DNA of 64,000 bases from Roseateles_C aquae (GCF_032337115.1 NZ_JAVXZY010000001.1:744001-808000); one strand, 5' to 3'. Positions 45,551 to 55,306 are shown, counted from the first letter of the stretch. Translations and numbers: made by a program. Notes: generated by a model from the sequence alone, not told the origin.

Positions 45551-46320
45551 GACCATTCCCCGCCGCAGACGGCAATCGCCTGCCCGGTCATCGCGCTGGC
45601 GCCGCGCGAGGCCAGCCAGGCCACCGTGTGCGCCACTTCCTCGGGCTGCACCAGCCGGCCCTGCGGATTGCCGGCCGCCAGCTCCTGGCGCGCCGCCTCG
45701 GCCGTGCGGCCGGTCTTGGCGACGATGTTGGCGACCGCCTGCTCGACGATCTCGGTCTCGGTATAGCCCGGGCAGACGGCATTGACCGTGACGCCCTTCT
45801 TGGCCATTTCCAGCGCCAGCGCGCGCGTCAGGCCGAGCACGCCATGCTTGGCCGCGCAGTAGGCCGCCACATAGGCATAACCTTTCAAAGACGCGGTGCT
45901 GGCCACATTGATGATGCGCCCAAAGCCGCGCTGCGCCATGCCGGCCACCACCTGCTGGGTGCAGAGGAAGGTACCGGTGAGGTTGACCTGCAACATCTGC
46001 TGCCACTGCGCCAGGCTGGTCTTCACAAACGGCGCCGTCTGCGCCTGGCCGGCGTTGTTGACGAGGATGTCCACCGCGCCAAAGTCCGCCGCTGCGGCCG
46101 CAAAAGCGGCCTGCACGCTCGTTTCGTCGCCGACATCGCAGCGCTGCTCGGCCACCGGACCCAGCTCAGTCAACCGCGCCCGCTGCGCCTGCAGGCGCGC
46201 CAGATCGCGGCCCATCAGCGTGACGCGCGCACCGCGCAGCAGCAACTCACGCGCCACCGCCGCGCCAATGCCGGAGCCACCACCGGTGACCACCGCATGA
46301 AGGCCTTGCAGCTCGCTCAT
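45547..46320 (-). CDS. SDR-family dehydrogenase (probable 3-hydroxyacyl-CoA type)
   Basis: 257 residues. The NAD(P) motif TGGGSGIG (about 12-19), NNAG, catalytic Ser in NVASTASLKG and YCAAKHG with Tyr-x3-Lys are all present. It probably oxidises a hydroxy intermediate of the pathway. Coupled at both ends: ATG overlaps the monooxygenase/reductase stop, and its stop overlaps marR. Confidence 0.92.
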   Translation of the reverse strand: MSELQGLHAVVTGGGSGIGAAVARELLLRGARVTLMGRDLARLQAQRARLTELGPVAEQRCDVGDETSVQAAFAAAAADFGAVDILVNNAGQAQTAPFVKTSLAQWQQMLQVNLTGTFLCTQQVVAGMAQRGFGRIINVASTASLKGYAYVAAYCAAKHGVLGLTRALALEMAKKGVTVNAVCPGYTETEIVEQAVANIVAKTGRTAEAARQELAAGNPQGRLVQPEEVAHTVAWLASRGASAMTGQAIAVCGGEWS

Positions 46321-48644
46321 GGCTTGGCTGCTTTCTCGCGTGCAAACAGGCTTTCCATCTGCGGCTTGCCCGAGCGGTATTGCTTGGGCCAGGCCAGCTC
46401 GGTGAAGCCGATCTTGGCCGCTTCGGTCAGCGTCCAGGCCGGATTGGCCAGATGCGGGCGGGCCACGGCGCAGAGGTCAGCCCGGCCGGCGGCGATGATG
46501 GAGTTCACATGATCGGCCTCGCTGATCGCACCAACGGCGATGGTCGGGATGCCGGCCTCCTGGCGGATGCGGTCGGCAAACGGGGTCTGGAACATGCGGC
46601 CGTAGACCGGCTTCTCGGCCTTGCTGACCTGGCCCGAGGAGCAATCGATCAGATCGGCGCCGGCCGCCTTGAAGGCCTTCGCGATCTCTACCGCATCGGC
46701 TGGCGTAATGCCGCCCTCGACCCAGTCATGCGCAGAGATCCGCACCGACATCGGCAGATGCTCCGGCCAGGCCGCACGCACCGCGGCGAACACCTCCAGC
46801 GGGTAGCGCAGGCGGTTCGCCAGGCTGCCGCCGTACTCGTCGCTGCGCCGATTGGTGAGCGGCGAGATGAAGCTGGAGAGCAGATAGCCGTGCGCGCAGT
46901 GCAGTTCCAGCCAGTCGAAGCCTGCCGCAGCGGCCCGCTTCGTGGCGGCCACGAAGTCGGCCTTGACACGATCCATATCGCCGCGGTCCATGGCCCGCGA
47001 CAGCTGGCTGACGCCGTCCAGATATTGCTGGGGCGAGGCGCTGATCAGCGGCCAGTTGGCGTTCGCGTCGGCCAAGGGGCGGTCGATGCCCTCCCAGGCC
47101 AGGCGGGTCGAACCCTTGGCGCCGGCATGGCCCAGCTGCACGGCCAGCTTGGCGTCGGAGTTGGCGTGAGCCCAGTCGACGATGCGTTTCCAGGCGGCGC
47201 CTTGTTCGTCCGTCCACAGGCCTGGGCAGCCCGGGGTGATGCGCGCATCGGGGCTGACGCAGGTCATCTCGGCAAACACCAGGCCAGCGCCGCCCATGGC
47301 GCGCGCGCCCAGGTGGACCAGGTGGTAGTCGCCGGCGATGCCGTTGACGGCCGAGTACTGCGCCATCGGCGACACCACGACGCGGTTCTTCAGCGTCACC
47401 GAACGCAGCGTGTACGGCGTGAACATCGGTGGAACGGCCGGCAAAGCCGGGTCGCGATCCATCCCGGCACGCGCAGCAAACCAGCGCTCGTAGCCCTCCA
47501 GCCAGGCCTTGTCGCGCAGGCGCAGGTTTTCGTGGCTGATGCGCTGGCTGCGGGTCAGCATCGAGTACATGAACTGCTCGGGCTCGAGCTGGTCGCAATA
47601 GCGCAGGCCGCAGACCTCGAACCATTCCATCGCGTTCCAGGCCGCGTTCTGCAGGCGCAGCGTTTCGATGCGGCGCGCATCCTGGTAGGCAGCCAGCACG
47701 GCGGGGATGTGGCAGCGGTCATCGCCTTCCTGCTTGAACAACCGGGTCAGCTCGATCGCATCCTCGATCGCCAGCTTGGTGCCGGAGCCGATGGCGAAAT
47801 GGGCCGTGTGCACGGCGTCGCCCATCAGCACCACATGGCTGCCATGCTTGTTCTGCAGCGACCACTGCTCGCAGACCACGCGTTGGAAGTTCAGCCAGGC
47901 CGAGCCGCGCAGATGGCGGGCATTGGTCATCAGCTTGGCGCCCTGCAGGTTCTTGGCGAAGAGCTGCTCGCAAAAGGCGATCGACTGCTCCTGGTCCGCC
48001 TTGTCCAGACCATGGGCGAGCCAGACATGCTCGGGGCATTCGACGATAAAGGTCGTGGTCTGCTCGTCGAACTTGTACACATGGGCCTGGAACCAGCCGT
48101 GCTCGGTCTTCTCGAACAGGAAGTTGAAGGCGTCGTAAAGCTTGTGGGTGCCCAGCCAGATGTAGCGGTTCGGGCGGGTGACGATGTCGGGCTTGAAGAC
48201 GTCGGCGTAGCGGCCGCGGATGCGCGAGTTGATGCCGTCGCTGGCGATGATCAGGTCGGAGTCGGCGTAGTCTTCGTCCGACTGCGCATCGCACTCGAAC
48301 ACCAGCTTGACGCCCAGCTGCTCGCAGCGCGCCTGCAGGATGTTCAGCAGCTTCTTGCGGCCGATGCCGACAAAACCATGGCCACCCGAGCGGATCGCCC
48401 GGCCCTTGAAGTGCAGCTCGATATCGTCCCAGTGATTGAAGGCTTCCTGGATCTCGGCGGCGGTCTCTGGGTCCCACTCGCGCATATTGTCCATCGTCGC
48501 ATCGGAGAACACGACGCCCCAGCCGAAGGTGTCGTAGGGCTTGTTGCGCTCGACTACGGTGATGTCGTGCGCCGGGTTGAGCTTCTTCATCAACAGGCCG
48601 AAATACAGGCCCGCCGGACCGCCACCGATGCATGTGATGCGCAT
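46317..48644 (-). CDS. abmA: Bifunctional 2-aminobenzoyl-CoA monooxygenase/reductase (or salicylyl-CoA 5-hydroxylase type)
   Basis: 775 residues; ATG 48644 follows GGGAGACAAGGCA. Residues 1-390 are an FAD monooxygenase (ITCIGGGPAGLYFGLLMKKL; LMGDAVHTAHFAIGSGTKLAIEDA). Residues about 395-775 are an old-yellow-enzyme reductase (PMFTPYTLRSVTLKNRVVVSPMAQYS; ELHCAHGYLLSSFISPLTNRRSDEYGG). This fusion is known from Azoarcus evansii, where it hydroxylates and reduces 2-aminobenzoyl-CoA to a non-aromatic ring. The same architecture is often labelled salicylyl-CoA 5-hydroxylase. kyn genes nearby favour 2-aminobenzoyl-CoA. First gene of the 13-gene operon. Confidence 0.93.
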   Translation of the reverse strand: MRITCIGGGPAGLYFGLLMKKLNPAHDITVVERNKPYDTFGWGVVFSDATMDNMREWDPETAAEIQEAFNHWDDIELHFKGRAIRSGGHGFVGIGRKKLLNILQARCEQLGVKLVFECDAQSDEDYADSDLIIASDGINSRIRGRYADVFKPDIVTRPNRYIWLGTHKLYDAFNFLFEKTEHGWFQAHVYKFDEQTTTFIVECPEHVWLAHGLDKADQEQSIAFCEQLFAKNLQGAKLMTNARHLRGSAWLNFQRVVCEQWSLQNKHGSHVVLMGDAVHTAHFAIGSGTKLAIEDAIELTRLFKQEGDDRCHIPAVLAAYQDARRIETLRLQNAAWNAMEWFEVCGLRYCDQLEPEQFMYSMLTRSQRISHENLRLRDKAWLEGYERWFAARAGMDRDPALPAVPPMFTPYTLRSVTLKNRVVVSPMAQYSAVNGIAGDYHLVHLGARAMGGAGLVFAEMTCVSPDARITPGCPGLWTDEQGAAWKRIVDWAHANSDAKLAVQLGHAGAKGSTRLAWEGIDRPLADANANWPLISASPQQYLDGVSQLSRAMDRGDMDRVKADFVAATKRAAAAGFDWLELHCAHGYLLSSFISPLTNRRSDEYGGSLANRLRYPLEVFAAVRAAWPEHLPMSVRISAHDWVEGGITPADAVEIAKAFKAAGADLIDCSSGQVSKAEKPVYGRMFQTPFADRIRQEAGIPTIAVGAISEADHVNSIIAAGRADLCAVARPHLANPAWTLTEAAKIGFTELAWPKQYRSGKPQMESLFAREKAAKP

Positions 48645-48702
48645 TGCCTTGTCTCCCGCGGCCAGGCCGCTTGATCGCTTCTCTGTTGGCAATCAATTTA
48701 AC

Positions 48703-48734
48703 CGTGAATAGTTTATGTGTAAAGCATATTCACG
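48703..48734. promoter_or_regulatory. Dyad CGTGAATA-N16-TATTCACG upstream of abmA, candidate MarR operator
   Basis: Perfect 8-bp arms with a 16-base AT-rich centre that itself holds TTTA-TGTG-TAAA. It lies 59 bases before the abmA start, right for a repressor overlapping the promoter. Binding by the operon's MarR protein is inference. Confidence 0.6.
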
Positions 48735-48754
48735 AAGATCGAGGCGCGACGGGA

Positions 48755-48779
48755 TGCGAAAAAACCCTGAGAGGGTTTT
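48755..48779 (-). terminator. Terminator-like hairpin in the abmA/collagenase divergent gap
   Basis: AAAACCCT-GAG-AGGGTTTT (48761-48779) is a perfect 8-bp stem; on the minus strand it ends in TTTTTT. It sits upstream of abmA, where no gene needs termination. It could be an attenuator of a longer leader, an insulator, or a regulator site. Confidence 0.5.
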
Positions 48780-48880
48780 CAGCATATGTTAGATATATCT
48801 CTGGCATTTTTGACAACAAAGCACTGTAATGCGCGGCGTGCGCACCGCTTCTTGTTTCATCCCGCCATCAGGAGACCCTC

Positions 48881-51394
48881 ATGCCTCTTCCCCATCTACG
48901 CCGCCCTGGCCGGCGGCTCTTGAGCGTCGGCATCGGCGTCAGCGTCGGCGCTGCCGCGCTGCTCGGCCTGGCCACGCTGCCCGCCAGTGCCAGCCCCCAG
49001 TCCACCCCACACGCCATGCTGACTGACAGCGCTGTTCTGGGCGCCGAGCAGGCCCGCCTGGCACAGGCCCCGCGCCAGCCTGGCGAAGCCAAACCAGGCG
49101 AACACATCGCCCGCCAGCCACTGCCCGCCACGCGGCTGCCGCTGCGCAATGCCGAATCGCTGCTGCCGCGCCAGCAGCGCTACGGCGAGGCCACCGAGCC
49201 CAGCAACGAGCAGAGCGAACGCAGCGCACTCAGTCCGCAGGCCCGTTCCGCCCGTGCGCTGCAAAGCCGGCTGGCCAGCCAGGCTGCCGCGGCCAATTGC
49301 AGCGGCAGCGATTTCGTCGGCAAGGCGGGCAGCACGCTGATCGCCTTCATCGACCAGGCCTCGCTGCGCGGCTGCATGTACCAGCTCTACAGCGGCTCGG
49401 TGGATCAGTACCGCAGCGTCTTCAGCGATGCCAACATCATCAGTGTCGCCAACGCGCTGAAGCAGCGGGCACTGAACTACCCGGGCAATGACACGGGCAA
49501 GGCGATGAATCTGCTGTCCTTTCTGCGCACCGCCGGCTACTGGAGCTTCATGAGCCAGGCGGGCGATGCCAGCAATGGCATTGCGCCAGGCAGCCGCAGC
49601 ATGCTCAATGCCGCCGGCGCTGCACTGCGCCAGCTGACGCAGGCGCCGCATTTCTACGACATCAGCGAGGACAACGCCTATTTCGTCAGCGAGGTGTTCA
49701 AGACTGTGCCGGCCGGCTTTGCACCGCTGTTCGCTCCCGCCGCCAAGCGCTGGATCGACCAGGCCCAGCCATCCAGCTTCGCCACCGGCTACTGGACCAA
49801 TGACGCGATTCTTCAGGCCATGAACGTGCTGTTCTATGGCGACTACCAGGTCGACTTCCAGAACGCCGTCAAGAACGATCCCAGCCTGCCACGCAGCCTG
49901 GACAGCTTCCTGACTCGCAATCGCAGCCTGTTGGGCGGTGACTACGCCTACCACCTCAGCAATGCGATGGGCGAGATGCTGCGCTTTCTGCGCTACCCGG
50001 CGCTGAAGGCAGAGCTACGCAATCTGGGCATCAACCAGCTGCGCTACTTCCCGGTCACGCAGGACAACGCCGTCGACGTCTGGCTGCGTGCCGCCACCAT
50101 GGTCGATCAGTACGACGCCGGCAATTGCAGCGCCTACGGCACCTGCAATGCCTACGATCGCATTGCCGCGATCAAGCTGCCGATTCGCTACGCCTGCGGC
50201 AGCCAGTACACGATACGCGCCCAGGCCATGACGGCACAGCAACTCAGCGATACCTGCGCCAGCATCAGCCAGCAGACCGGCTACTTCCACACGCTGATGG
50301 GCACCCAGCCCGGCCAGCCGGTCGGCAACGACGGCAATGCCCAGCTGGAGCTGGTGGTGTTTGACAGCTACGCGCAGTACTCGCGCTTCTCCGGCTATCT
50401 GTTCGGCAACGACACCAACAACGGCGGCATCTATCTGGAAGGCGACCCGGCCGCACCCGGCAATGTGGCCCGCTTCCTGGCCCACCGGGCCGACTGGCTG
50501 GCCGGCTTCGAGATCTGGAACTTGAACCACGAGTTCACCCACTACCTCGACGGCCGCTACAACCTCTGGGGCGCGTTCTGGAACTATCCGCTGGAGCTCA
50601 ATGCCGCGGTGCGCAACCCGGCGGTCTGGTGGATCGAGGGCGTGGCCGAGTACGTGTCCTACAGCTATCGCCGCCAGTACTACGCCGACGCCACCTCGCG
50701 CGCCCAGACCGCGCCGCTGGCGCTCAGCGAGGTGCTGCGCAATACCTACAGCAGCGGCCAGACGCGGGTCTACAACTGGGGCTATCTGGCGGTGCGCTAT
50801 ATGCTGGAACGCCAGCCCAACCAGGACCGCAACTTCCTGCCCCTGATGCGCACGGGCAACTACGCCGGCTACAGCGCGCAGATCGACGCCATCGGCAGCA
50901 GCCTGGACAGTGACTTCTCACGCTGGCTGGGCAGCTGCATCGCCAGCGGCGACACCAGCTCGGCCGGCTGCGTCAGCCAGCGCCCCGGCACGCTGCCGCT
51001 GCTCAACGCCAGCGCCATCGGCGCCTGCAATCTGGGCAATGCCAGCGCACTGGCCAATGGCTGCAGCAAGGCCTTGAGCGCCGGCTCGGGCAGCTACAAC
51101 TTCTACATCAGCGCCTCTGGCTGGAACGACGTGCTGTTCAGGCTCAGCCAGGTGCAAGGCGGCGTTGACCTCTATGCCAAGGCCGGCGGCTGGGCCTCGG
51201 CCAGCGATCATGACGTCAAGGCCGGCGGCGCCGGCGGCAGCGATCTGATCGTCAAGCTGCCCAGCAAGGGCCAGGGCTGGGTCTATGTGAACGTCGTGCC
51301 CCGCGCCGGCTTCCAGGGCGCCCAGCTGCGCGCCATGTTCAGCCAGCTGCCGCTGGGCAGCAGCGCCAGTTTCAGCGCTGCCGCGGCGCACTGA
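48881..51394 (+). CDS. Secreted M9-family collagenase-like metallopeptidase
   Basis: 837 residues; AGGAGACC precedes the ATG. The signal peptide ends near LPASAS. An N-terminal domain of about 450 residues (collagenase activator-like) precedes the M9 catalytic part. HEFTH at 550-554 binds zinc and E586 (WWIEGVAEY) is the probable third ligand, as in Vibrio/Clostridium collagenases. The C-terminal 110 residues form a bacterial pre-peptidase-like beta domain (SYNFYISASGWNDVLFRLSQVQGGVDLY). It would digest collagen or other proteins outside the cell and supply amino acids to the neighbouring catabolic genes. Confidence 0.92.
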   Translation: MPLPHLRRPGRRLLSVGIGVSVGAAALLGLATLPASASPQSTPHAMLTDSAVLGAEQARLAQAPRQPGEAKPGEHIARQPLPATRLPLRNAESLLPRQQRYGEATEPSNEQSERSALSPQARSARALQSRLASQAAAANCSGSDFVGKAGSTLIAFIDQASLRGCMYQLYSGSVDQYRSVFSDANIISVANALKQRALNYPGNDTGKAMNLLSFLRTAGYWSFMSQAGDASNGIAPGSRSMLNAAGAALRQLTQAPHFYDISEDNAYFVSEVFKTVPAGFAPLFAPAAKRWIDQAQPSSFATGYWTNDAILQAMNVLFYGDYQVDFQNAVKNDPSLPRSLDSFLTRNRSLLGGDYAYHLSNAMGEMLRFLRYPALKAELRNLGINQLRYFPVTQDNAVDVWLRAATMVDQYDAGNCSAYGTCNAYDRIAAIKLPIRYACGSQYTIRAQAMTAQQLSDTCASISQQTGYFHTLMGTQPGQPVGNDGNAQLELVVFDSYAQYSRFSGYLFGNDTNNGGIYLEGDPAAPGNVARFLAHRADWLAGFEIWNLNHEFTHYLDGRYNLWGAFWNYPLELNAAVRNPAVWWIEGVAEYVSYSYRRQYYADATSRAQTAPLALSEVLRNTYSSGQTRVYNWGYLAVRYMLERQPNQDRNFLPLMRTGNYAGYSAQIDAIGSSLDSDFSRWLGSCIASGDTSSAGCVSQRPGTLPLLNASAIGACNLGNASALANGCSKALSAGSGSYNFYISASGWNDVLFRLSQVQGGVDLYAKAGGWASASDHDVKAGGAGGSDLIVKLPSKGQGWVYVNVVPRAGFQGAQLRAMFSQLPLGSSASFSAAAAH

Positions 51395-51425
51395 GCCCCC
51401 CATTCATTGAAACGGAAACCAAACC

Positions 51426-52169
51426 ATGAATCCCATCAATGCCTCCTCCCCTGCGCCGCTGCGCACCTTGCCACTGCTGACTGCGCTGGCGATGGCCGGG
51501 CTGCTGCTCTTGGCGCAGCCGGCCCGGGCCGACCTGCAATTCCTCAATGCCACGCAATTCAGCGCCGCCCTGCAACACAGTGGCAGCGACAGCTTTGCCG
51601 ATCTGCCGGCCGACACCGTGCTGCCCGGCCCGCTGCTGCGCCAGGCGGGCGACTTCGCCTACCAGCTGCAGGCCAGCAACGCCGGCTTCTACGGCTTTGC
51701 CGATGCGGCAGGCGGCCTGACACTGAGTACCGAAGAGCTGCTCTCCGGCATCAGCTTCAGCCACTTTGCCGGGGGTGTGAACGCCTTCGCGCTGGACCTG
51801 AGCGCGCTGAACTTCTATGGCCAGCCGCGTGAAAACACGATGCTGGCCCTGAGCGTCACCGACCTCAGCGGCGGCACCAGCACACGCCAGCTGAGCCTGG
51901 CCGAGGGCTTCAGCCATCTGGCCTTTGTCAGCAGCGCGCCGCTGGCCTCGGTCAGCTTCAGCGTGCTGGACCACGGCAGCGTCTACACCAGCTATGTGTC
52001 GCCGGGCATCAGCCACGTCCAGCTGGCCATCGCCAGCAGCGTGCCCGAGCCAGCCTCGGCCGCGCAGCTGGCCTTCGGGCTGTTCGGCCTGTTCGGCCTG
52101 GTGGCGCTCAAGTCACCCAGCAGCCGTCAGCGCCGTCGCCGCCAGGATGCAGGGGGCGCCCCGAACTGA
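51426..52169 (+). CDS. PEP-CTERM sorting domain protein downstream of collagenase
   Basis: 247 residues, 31 bases after the collagenase stop. The signal peptide ends near QPARA. The middle is beta-rich (FAGGVNAFALDLSALNFYGQP, LSLAEGFSHLAFVSSAPLASVSFSVLD), matching the PEP-CTERM domain of DUF642-like folds in feel. The tail is VPEPASAAQLAFGLFGLFGLV then SRQRRRR. Co-transcription with the collagenase suggests a surface partner. A strong terminator follows. Confidence 0.87.
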   Translation: MNPINASSPAPLRTLPLLTALAMAGLLLLAQPARADLQFLNATQFSAALQHSGSDSFADLPADTVLPGPLLRQAGDFAYQLQASNAGFYGFADAAGGLTLSTEELLSGISFSHFAGGVNAFALDLSALNFYGQPRENTMLALSVTDLSGGTSTRQLSLAEGFSHLAFVSSAPLASVSFSVLDHGSVYTSYVSPGISHVQLAIASSVPEPASAAQLAFGLFGLFGLVALKSPSSRQRRRRQDAGGAPN

Positions 52170-52195
52170 TACGAACGCAGAGTCGCTGTCATCAG

Positions 52196-52230
52196 CGCCC
52201 CGGTTGCCGCCCTGGCACCGGGGCGTTTTT
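52196..52230 (+). terminator. Rho-independent terminator after the collagenase/PEP-CTERM pair
   Basis: Perfect 9-bp stem CGCCCCGGT / ACCGGGGCG with TTTTT directly after, 27 bases past the PEP-CTERM stop. It isolates the pair from the kyn operon. Confidence 0.9.
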
Positions 52231-52373
52231 CTTGGGCGGCGGCCGTCTGCCCTGTCAGGCAGCGGTAGCAGCCTTGGGTTTGCACCCAATCTGCGGGCAT
52301 GTTGGAATTAACCGACACCACGCGCCAATCAGGCTTGCTATCGTTTCACCGCAATTTGCTTTAAGCCTAAACC

Positions 52374-53003
52374 ATGTCTGCAAGACGCTTGTGGGACATC
52401 TCGCCGCTGGTCAGCGACGATGCCCCAATCTTCCCCGGCGACGAGCCCTACAGCCTGCGTTGGACCGCGCGGCTCTCGCCGCAATGCCCTGTGAATCTGA
52501 GCGCGCTGACCATGTCGCCGCATGTCGGCGCCCATGCCGATGCGCCTCTGCACTACGCCGATGGTGTGGCCTCGGCGGCCGAGGTCGGGCTCGATGCCTA
52601 CCTGGGGCACTGCCGCGTGATCCACGCGATCGGCTGCGGCCCCCTGATCCGCATCGAGCATCTTCAGCATGCGGCCGACGCCCTGCCTGCGCGCGTGCTG
52701 GTGCGCTGCTGCGAACGTGCCGACACCGTCTGGAACCCGGACTTCACCGCCTATGCGCCCGAGACCGTGGCCTGGCTGGCCGCGCAGGGCGTCAAGCTGA
52801 TCGGGCTGGACACGCCTTCGGTCGACCCGGCCAGCAGCAAGAGCCTGGACAGCCATCAGCAGCTCCTGCGCCTGAACCTGCGCGTGCTGGAGAACCTGGT
52901 GCTCGACGAGGTGCCTGAGGGCGACTACGAATTGATCGCGCTGCCGCTGAAGCTGGCCGGCGCCTGTGCATCACCCGTTCGCGCCGTACTGCGCGAACTC
53001 TGA
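52374..53003 (+). CDS. kynB: Kynurenine formamidase (arylformamidase)
   Basis: 209 residues. Hydrolyses N-formylkynurenine to kynurenine and formate. The KynB metal-binding motif HVGAHADAPLH (H50, H54, D56, H60) is intact, as is LIGLDTPSVDPASSK. Start ATG 52374 gives the family length. First gene of kynBUA; 13 bases separate it from kynU. Confidence 0.96.
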   Translation: MSARRLWDISPLVSDDAPIFPGDEPYSLRWTARLSPQCPVNLSALTMSPHVGAHADAPLHYADGVASAAEVGLDAYLGHCRVIHAIGCGPLIRIEHLQHAADALPARVLVRCCERADTVWNPDFTAYAPETVAWLAAQGVKLIGLDTPSVDPASSKSLDSHQQLLRLNLRVLENLVLDEVPEGDYELIALPLKLAGACASPVRAVLREL

Positions 53004-53016
53004 AGGAGACCATCAA

Positions 53017-54315
53017 GTGACCACCCGCCAAGACTGCGATGTCCGCGACGCCGAGGACGGCCTGCGCGAACTGCGCCATCAATTCGATTTGCCGCCCGGC
53101 GTGATCTACCTGGACGGCAATTCGCTCGGCGTACTGCCCAGCGCCACGCTTTCGCGCGTGCAGGAGGTCATCACCCGCGAGTGGGGCCATGACCTGATCA
53201 AGAGCTGGAACACCGCCGGCTGGATCGACCTGCCGGCCCGCATTGGCAACAAGATTGCCCGGCTGGTCGGCGCCGATGCCGGCGAGCTGGTGGTGGCCGA
53301 CTCGACCTCGCTGAACCTGTACAAGGTGCTGTCGGCCGCGCTGCGCATCAGCCTCGCCGATTCACCCGCGCGCCGCGTGATCGTTTCCGAGCGCAGCAAC
53401 TTCCCCACCGATCTCTATATCGCCGAAAGCCTGGCCCAGCAGCATGGCCTGACGCTGAAGCTGGTGGACAGCGTCGAGGACATCCCCGCTGCGCTGAACA
53501 GCGAGCTGGCGGTGCTGATGCTCACCGGCGTCAACTACCGCACCGGCTATCTGCACGATATGAAGGCCGTCACCGCCGCAGCCCATGCCGCCGGTGCGCT
53601 GGTGATCTGGGACCTGGCCCATTCGGCCGGCGCCGTGCCGGTGGACCTGAAAGGCGCCGATGCCGATTTCGCGATTGGTTGCGGCTACAAATACCTGAAC
53701 GGCGGCCCCGGCGCGCCGGCCTTTGTCTGGGCGCATCCGCGCCATGCCGAACGCTTCTGGCAGCCGCTCTCGGGCTGGATGGGCCATGCCGCGCCCTTCC
53801 AGTTCACGCCCAACTACTTGCCAGCCGCCGGCATCCAGCGCTACCTCTGCGGCACGCCGGCGGTGCTGTCGATGGCGGCACTTGAATGTGGCGTTGACAC
53901 CCTGCTCGCGGCCGAACCCATGGGCGGCATGGCCGCGCTGCGCCAGAAGTCGATCGCGCTGACCGAGCTCTTCATCGAGCTGGTCGATGAACGCTGCGCC
54001 AAGCTCGGCGTGCGTGTGGCCTCGCCGCGCCAGGCCGCGCAGCGCGGCAGCCAGGTCTGCCTGAGCCTCGCCGCACCGTTGGAACAGGCAAGCTACGCGG
54101 TCGTGCAGGCGCTGATCGCGCGCGGCGTGATCGGCGACTTCCGCGCCGGCGACCCGAACGATCTCGCCGCCATGCCGCACATCCTGCGCTTTGGCTTCAC
54201 CCCGCTGTACATCGGCTTCGCCGAGGTCTATGACGCGGTCGAGCACCTGGTGCAGGTGCTGTCCACCGAAGAATGGAAGCAGGAACAATTCAACCAAAAG
54301 GCAGCAGTGACATGA
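53017..54315 (+). CDS. kynU: Kynureninase
   Basis: 432-residue PLP enzyme that cleaves kynurenine to anthranilate and alanine. GTG 53017 is chosen because AAGGAGA precedes it; an ATG at 52966 lies inside kynB. K225 in GCGYKYLNGGPGAPAF is the PLP Lys. YLDGNSLGVLP, IWDLAHSAGAVPVDL and WMGHAAPFQF are typical. The stop overlaps kynA by ATGA. Confidence 0.96.
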   Translation: MTTRQDCDVRDAEDGLRELRHQFDLPPGVIYLDGNSLGVLPSATLSRVQEVITREWGHDLIKSWNTAGWIDLPARIGNKIARLVGADAGELVVADSTSLNLYKVLSAALRISLADSPARRVIVSERSNFPTDLYIAESLAQQHGLTLKLVDSVEDIPAALNSELAVLMLTGVNYRTGYLHDMKAVTAAAHAAGALVIWDLAHSAGAVPVDLKGADADFAIGCGYKYLNGGPGAPAFVWAHPRHAERFWQPLSGWMGHAAPFQFTPNYLPAAGIQRYLCGTPAVLSMAALECGVDTLLAAEPMGGMAALRQKSIALTELFIELVDERCAKLGVRVASPRQAAQRGSQVCLSLAAPLEQASYAVVQALIARGVIGDFRAGDPNDLAAMPHILRFGFTPLYIGFAEVYDAVEHLVQVLSTEEWKQEQFNQKAAVT

Positions 54316-55163
54316 CGTGCCCTCATCACCACACCGAAAACGTCGTTCGTGAAGAAGGCGCCCAGCTCGATTTCTCGAAGGACATGAGCTACGGCGACTA
54401 CCTGAAGCTCGATCAGGTGCTGTCCGCCCAGCACCCGCTCTCGCCCGAGCACAACGAGATGCTCTTCATCGTCCAGCACCAGACCTCGGAGCTGTGGATG
54501 AAGCTGATGCTGCACGAGCTCCATGCCGCCGTCGGCTGCGTGGCCGAGGGCCGCCTGCCCGAGGCCTTCAAGATGCTGGCCCGCGTGTCCAAGATCATGG
54601 AGCAGCTGGTTCATGCCTGGGATGTGCTGGCGACGATGACGCCGCCCGAGTACACCGCCATCCGCCCCTATCTCTCCAACAGCAGCGGCTTCCAGAGCTG
54701 GCAGTACCGCCAGATCGAGTTCATGCTGGGCAACAAGAACGCGGCCATGCTCAAGCCGCATGCGCACCGCCCCGATCTGCTGACCGCCGTGCAGGCCGCC
54801 TACGAGGCACCCTCGCTGTACGACGTGGTGCTGCAGCTGATGGCCAAGCGCGGCATCAGCGTGCCCGAGAGCGCCTTGCAGCGTGACTGGACCCAGCCCT
54901 ATGCGGCGCAGGACGGCGTCAAGCAGGCCTGGCTGGAGGTCTACCGCGACCCGACGGCCCACTGGGACCTCTACCAGATGGGCGAAGAACTGGTCGATCT
55001 GGAAGACGCCTTCCGCCTCTGGCGCTTCCGCCATGTGACCACGGTGGAACGCGTGATCGGCTTCAAGCGCGGCACCGGCGGCACCTCGGGCGTCGGCTAT
55101 CTGCGCAAGATGCTGGACGTGGTGCTGTTCCCCGAGCTCTGGGCGCTGCGCACCGAGCTCTGA
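54312..55163 (+). CDS. kynA: Tryptophan 2,3-dioxygenase
   Basis: 283-residue haem enzyme opening the indole ring of L-tryptophan to give N-formylkynurenine. MSYGDYLKLDQVLSAQHP, IVQHQTSELWMKLMLHEL and SSGFQSWQYRQIEFMLG hold the substrate-binding residues; H241 in WRFRHVTTVERVIG is the proximal haem ligand, and RGTGGTSGVGYL closes the site. Start ATG 54312 overlaps kynU. Last gene of the operon. Confidence 0.97.
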   Translation: MTCPHHHTENVVREEGAQLDFSKDMSYGDYLKLDQVLSAQHPLSPEHNEMLFIVQHQTSELWMKLMLHELHAAVGCVAEGRLPEAFKMLARVSKIMEQLVHAWDVLATMTPPEYTAIRPYLSNSSGFQSWQYRQIEFMLGNKNAAMLKPHAHRPDLLTAVQAAYEAPSLYDVVLQLMAKRGISVPESALQRDWTQPYAAQDGVKQAWLEVYRDPTAHWDLYQMGEELVDLEDAFRLWRFRHVTTVERVIGFKRGTGGTSGVGYLRKMLDVVLFPELWALRTEL

Positions 55164-55213
55164 GCACGCCCCCGCCGGCCGCGACTCAGGCGCCCGGCTG
55201 GCGATTCAGCGCT

Positions 55214-55239
55214 CGTGCTTGCCATTCAGCGCAAGCACG
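55214..55239 (+). terminator. Hairpin downstream of kynA
   Basis: CGTGCTTGC-N8-GCAAGCACG is a perfect 9-bp stem 50 bases past kynA. No T-run follows, so it is a weak or Rho-assisted terminator, or an mRNA-stabilising hairpin. Confidence 0.5.
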
Positions 55240-55306
55240 GGCCGCGGCCGCGGCTGGGTCGGCACAGTGCGCTCATCGCAACAGCACTTCCCCTGAGGAG
55301 ACCACG

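Noticed and set aside
46380..48674. 764-codon plus-strand open frame opposite abmA
   Set aside because: Antisense shadow of a recognised two-domain enzyme.
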